Part shown: positions 61,107 through 64,000 of the stretch, one piece after another | How positions within the stretch are numbered: position 1 is the first letter of the stretch | Layout of the letters: each line of letters begins with the position of its first letter | NCBI GenBank assembly: GCA_963811265.1 | Contig: CAWEQS010000007.1 | Location: 1-64,000, forward strand | Source of the DNA: JAOUJD01 sp963811265 | GTDB taxonomy: Bacteria > Pseudomonadota > Gammaproteobacteria > Burkholderiales > Burkholderiaceae_F | DNA: 64,000 nucleotides | Reading direction: 5' to 3' | The notes under the pieces: model-generated | The model's database searches: none | What the model saw: only the letters and a program-made list of their open reading frames with translations | What the model was told of the DNA's origin: nothing | Program-made: the position numbers and the translations under genes

Positions 61107-61952
61107 ATGAAGCTGCTGCGGCATGGACCGGCCGGACGCGAGCGGCCCGGCATTCTCGACGCGCAGGGACGGGTGCGCGACCTGTCGGGAGTGATCGCGC
61201 ACGTGACCAGCGAGCACCTGTCGGACGCCGCGCTGGCACGGCTGAAGAAGCTCGACCCCGCGTCGCTGCCGCTGGTGCGCGGCAGTCCGAGGCTGGGCGT
61301 GCCGTATCTCGGCATCAGCAAGCTGGTGGCAATCGGACTGAACTACGCCGACCACGCCGCCGAGGCGGGCCTGGCCGCGCCGTCCGAGCCGATCGTGTTC
61401 CTGAAGGCGACGACGTGCATCACGGGCCCGGGCGACGACCTGGTCATTCCGCGCGGCTCCACCAAGACCGACTGGGAAGTCGAGCTGGGCGTCGTGATCG
61501 GCACGAAGGCGCAGTACGTGCCGGAGGAAAGAGCGCTCGATCACGTGGCCGGGTACTGCGTCGTCAACGACGTGTCGGAGCGCAACTTCCAGCTCGAGCG
61601 CGGCGGCCAGTGGGACCGCGGCAAGGGCTGCGACACCTTCGGCCCGATCGGACCGTGGCTCGTCACGCGCGACGAAGTGCCCGATCCGCAGGCGCTCGAC
61701 CTCTGGCTCGACGTCAACGGCGAGCCGATGCAGCGGGGCAACACGCGCACGATGATCTTCGGCGTGGCGCACCTCGTCAGCTACGTCAGCCGGTTCATGA
61801 CGCTGCTGCCGGGCGACATCATCGTCACGGGAACGCCGCCGGGCGTCGGCATGGGCCGCAAGCCGCCGCGGTACCTGCAGCCGGGCGACCTCGTCACGCT
61901 CGGCGTGGCGGGCCTGGGCGAGCAGCGGCAGCGCGTGCGCGCGCACGGCTGA
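61107..61952 (+). CDS. Fumarylacetoacetate-hydrolase family protein
   Basis: 281 residues from ATG 61107 with GGAGAGG upstream. Metal ligands are visible: Asp-Trp-Glu-Val-Glu-Leu-Gly-Val-Val-Ile-Gly in the middle. The C-terminal Gly-Asp-Ile-Ile-Val-Thr-Gly-Thr-Pro-Pro-Gly-Val-Gly is the family signature. Relatives include ureidoglycolate lyase and 2-keto-3-deoxy acid hydrolases; the signature does not tell them apart. It is convergent with the Fe-S oxidoreductase gene. Confidence 0.9.
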   Translation: MKLLRHGPAGRERPGILDAQGRVRDLSGVIAHVTSEHLSDAALARLKKLDPASLPLVRGSPRLGVPYLGISKLVAIGLNYADHAAEAGLAAPSEPIVFLKATTCITGPGDDLVIPRGSTKTDWEVELGVVIGTKAQYVPEERALDHVAGYCVVNDVSERNFQLERGGQWDRGKGCDTFGPIGPWLVTRDEVPDPQALDLWLDVNGEPMQRGNTRTMIFGVAHLVSYVSRFMTLLPGDIIVTGTPPGVGMGRKPPRYLQPGDLVTLGVAGLGEQRQRVRAHG

Positions 61953-61967
61953 CGCCGCAACCGGGGA

Positions 61968-63959
61968 TCAGAGCGCGTCGGCGACGAGTTCCGCGATGTC
62001 GCGCGCGGGGACCTTGTCGTTGACCTGCGCGAGGCCGTCGCCGACCATCACCGCGCAGTAGGGGCACGCGGTCGCCACGGTCGCCGGCGCCATCTGCATC
62101 GCCTGCTCGGCGCGCAGCACGTTGATGCGCGTGCCGGTCGTTTCCTCCAGCCACATGCGGCCGCCGCCGGCGCCGCAGCACATCGCCTTGTCGCGCGAAA
62201 GCTCGAACTCGAGCGGACCGTCCTTCGACACCGCGTACAGGATGCGCCGCGGCGCGTCGTATTCCTTGTTGTGGCGACCGAGGTAGCACGGCTCGTGGTA
62301 GATCACGCGCTCGTGCGTCGGCTTCACCTTCAGCCGCCCCGACGTGATCCACGCGTCGATCGCCTGGGTGTGGTGCACGACGTCGTAGTGACCGCCGAAC
62401 TCGCCGAACTCGTTCTTCAGCGCGTTGAACGCGTGCGGATCAGTCGTGACGATGCGCTTCGCGCCGACGCCGGCGAGCTTGTCGACCAGCGCACCGGCCA
62501 GCCCCTGGAAGACCATCTCGTTGCCGAGCCGGCGCACGCACTCGCCGGTCGAGCCTTCGCCCTTGCCGAGGATGCCGATCTTCACGCCGGCGGCCTGGGC
62601 GACCTTGACGAACGCGCGCGCGATCTTCTGGCCGCGCGGATCGAACGACGACGCCGAGCCGACGTAGTACAGGTAGTCGAGTCCGGCCACTTCGTCCGGC
62701 GTCGACACCACCGGCACGCCGAGCGACTTCGCCCAGTCGCCGCGCGCCCCGGCGTCGAGGCCCCACGGATTGCCGGCCGACTCGTACGCCTGGAAGAGCT
62801 TGTTCAGCTCGGACGGGAACTCGCCTTCCATCATGACCTGCCGCTGCCGCAGCCGGTAGAACTTCGCGAGGTGCTCGATGCCGATCGGGCACGCGACTTC
62901 GCAGTAGCCGCAGGTGGTGCACGACCACAGCGTCTCCTCGCTGATCGGCCCGCCCACGAGCGACGGCAGCTTGTCGGCGGCGCCGGCCTTGATGCTGTCG
63001 CCGACGTCGACGAGGTGGTGCTTCACCGCGTCGTTGACCCACTTCAGCGACAGCGGCTTGCCGGTGAGGAAGGTCGGGCAGGCGTCCTTGCAGCGGCCGC
63101 ACTCGGTGCAGGTGAAGGCGTCGAGCCCTTCCTTCCAGGTGAGGTCGAGCGCGGTCTTCGCGCCGATCTTCAGTTTGTCCGGATCGGCGTCGTCCTCGGC
63201 GAGCGGCGCGAGGTCGACGCTGGGCACGCGGTTCAGCGGCGCGTCGCGCCCGAAGAACACGACCGGCAACGCGGTGACGATGTGGAAGTGTTCGCCGATC
63301 GGCAGGATCGCGAGGAACGTGAACACGGTCAGCATCTGCACCCAGTAGAACAGGTGGTAGCCCGCGTCGATGGCGGCCGGCGAGAGTCCGTGCAAGCTGG
63401 CGGCGAGCGGGCCGCCGATCCACGCCCAGGCCTGCTCGTGCGCGACGCCGGCGTCGACGGGTGCCAGCTTCGCGAAGCGGAAGGCGTCGAAGCCGAAGTC
63501 GGTCAGCATGATCAGCGTGATCAGGCCGAGCACCAGCACCGCCTCGCGGTTGGGCTCGAGGCGGCGCGGTCGGCGCACGAAGCGGCGCCAGAAGCCGAAC
63601 GCCACCGCGGCCAGCACGGCGAGTTCGACGAAGTCCTTCCACGCGGTGTAGGCGGCACCGAAGGCGCCGGGAATCACGGCTTCGGGCCAGAAGCCGATCA
63701 CGATGAGATGCAGCTTCCGGACCAGCAGCGTCATGAAGCCGACGAAGATCACGGCGTGCATCAGCCCGGGGCGGAAGTCGCCAGTGAGGAGCCGCGACTG
63801 GCCGATGCCCATCTTCAGCAGGCGCAGCGTCCGCTCGCCGAGCCGGTCGAAACGGTTGTCCGGGGCGAGCGCCGCGACGATCGCCAGCTTGCGCCACGCC
63901 ATCACGCCGAACGCGGCGAAACCGGCGACCATCAGCAACGAGATGAAGAGGGGACTCAT
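61968..63959 (-). CDS. Membrane-bound Fe-S oxidoreductase (HdrD-like; ETF:quinone oxidoreductase EMO/FadF-like)
   Basis: 663 residues. Residues 1-230 contain about six helices of NarI-like type with His residues that could bind b haems. Two 4Fe-4S motifs follow: Cys-Thr-Glu-Cys-Gly-Arg-Cys-Lys-Asp-Ala-Cys-Pro near 285 and Cys-Thr-Thr-Cys-Gly-Tyr-Cys-Glu-Val-Ala-Cys-Pro near 348. The C-terminal part carries the heterodisulfide-reductase Cys-Cys-Gly motif (Met-Cys-Cys-Gly-Ala-Gly-Gly-Gly). The layout fits proteins that pass electrons from electron-transfer flavoprotein to quinone. No etf gene is in the window, so that partner is inferred. ATG 63959 is 41 bases from the window end. Confidence 0.88.
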   Translation of the reverse strand: MSPLFISLLMVAGFAAFGVMAWRKLAIVAALAPDNRFDRLGERTLRLLKMGIGQSRLLTGDFRPGLMHAVIFVGFMTLLVRKLHLIVIGFWPEAVIPGAFGAAYTAWKDFVELAVLAAVAFGFWRRFVRRPRRLEPNREAVLVLGLITLIMLTDFGFDAFRFAKLAPVDAGVAHEQAWAWIGGPLAASLHGLSPAAIDAGYHLFYWVQMLTVFTFLAILPIGEHFHIVTALPVVFFGRDAPLNRVPSVDLAPLAEDDADPDKLKIGAKTALDLTWKEGLDAFTCTECGRCKDACPTFLTGKPLSLKWVNDAVKHHLVDVGDSIKAGAADKLPSLVGGPISEETLWSCTTCGYCEVACPIGIEHLAKFYRLRQRQVMMEGEFPSELNKLFQAYESAGNPWGLDAGARGDWAKSLGVPVVSTPDEVAGLDYLYYVGSASSFDPRGQKIARAFVKVAQAAGVKIGILGKGEGSTGECVRRLGNEMVFQGLAGALVDKLAGVGAKRIVTTDPHAFNALKNEFGEFGGHYDVVHHTQAIDAWITSGRLKVKPTHERVIYHEPCYLGRHNKEYDAPRRILYAVSKDGPLEFELSRDKAMCCGAGGGRMWLEETTGTRINVLRAEQAMQMAPATVATACPYCAVMVGDGLAQVNDKVPARDIAELVADAL

Positions 63960-64000
63960 CGTGCGCCCGGCAGGCGGGAGTGAGGTGACGGCCGATTGTC

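Noticed and set aside
1..64000. tRNA or rRNA genes
   Set aside because: I saw no TPsiC-arm sequence (GGTTCGAATCC type) with a matching acceptor stem and no rRNA-like stretch. A covariance-model search could still find something I missed.

Overview
The window is very GC-rich, gene-dense chromosomal DNA that looks betaproteobacterial (Burkholderiales, Rhodocyclales or Nitrosomonadales relatives). I infer this from gene order I recognise: glnE / yhdP / nitrilase / tldD, the nadK-recN / hrcA / hemH / grpE-dnaK-dnaJ block, ilvE followed by a small zinc-ribbon gene, and scpA next to a DUF3460 gene. I found no rRNA, tRNA, CRISPR array, insertion sequence or prophage. Coordinates are for this window; protein statements come from reading the translations, with no database search.

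Layout. 1-6.1 kb: a hypothetical gene, then an arylsulfatase, a beta-barrel-like outer-membrane protein and an octaheme cytochrome c/TPR protein, all three broken by single-base insertions. 6.1-7.4 kb: an MFS transporter. 7.5-15.6 kb: the most unusual region. It holds a GAF-SpoIIE phosphatase, an RsbW-like kinase and a STAS antagonist (a partner-switching trio), then an ECF sigma factor, a membrane-anchored anti-sigma-like protein built from exact 10-residue repeats, a large exported HExxH protease with a predicted propeller and barrel, and a PrsW-like intramembrane protease. 15.7-26.5 kb: housekeeping tldD, a nitrilase, yhdP and glnE, then an MFS gene. 26.5-35.3 kb: azlC-azlD, an MFS transporter, ilvE and a zinc-ribbon gene, an NTF2-like protein, a YheT-type hydrolase, a conserved hypothetical, a repeat-filled gap, a ferredoxin-NADP reductase and a BepA-like protease. 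35.5-46.6 kb: moaC, an ornithine-cyclodeaminase-like gene, recN, nadK, hrcA, hemH and the grpE-dnaK-dnaJ chaperone set. 46.6-49.0 kb: TauE, DUF4019, scpA and DUF3460.

49.1-56.4 kb is one minus-strand operon. It encodes a ribbon-helix-helix regulator and six subunits resembling hydrogenase-4/complex I (HyfB, C, E, F, G, I). The large subunit has Ser/Asn where NiFe hydrogenases have their metal-binding Cys, so this is an energy-converting-hydrogenase-related (Ehr) complex rather than a hydrogenase. A monoheme cytochrome c gene is divergent from it, with a good FNR/Anr-type box in the shared intergenic region. 57-64 kb: metG, apbC (mrp), a carboxymuconolactone-decarboxylase-family gene, an FAH-family hydrolase and a membrane Fe-S oxidoreductase of the ETF:quinone (EMO/FadF-like) type.

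Two window-wide points matter for any reader. First, at least thirteen reading-frame breaks in seven otherwise conserved genes are all explained by one EXTRA base. That one-sided pattern looks like residual insertion errors in the assembly, although the seven breaks packed into 1.49-4.28 kb could also be genuine decay. Second, several genes have a -10-like hexamer only 7-9 bases from the start codon and no Shine-Dalgarno sequence, which suggests leaderless transcripts.
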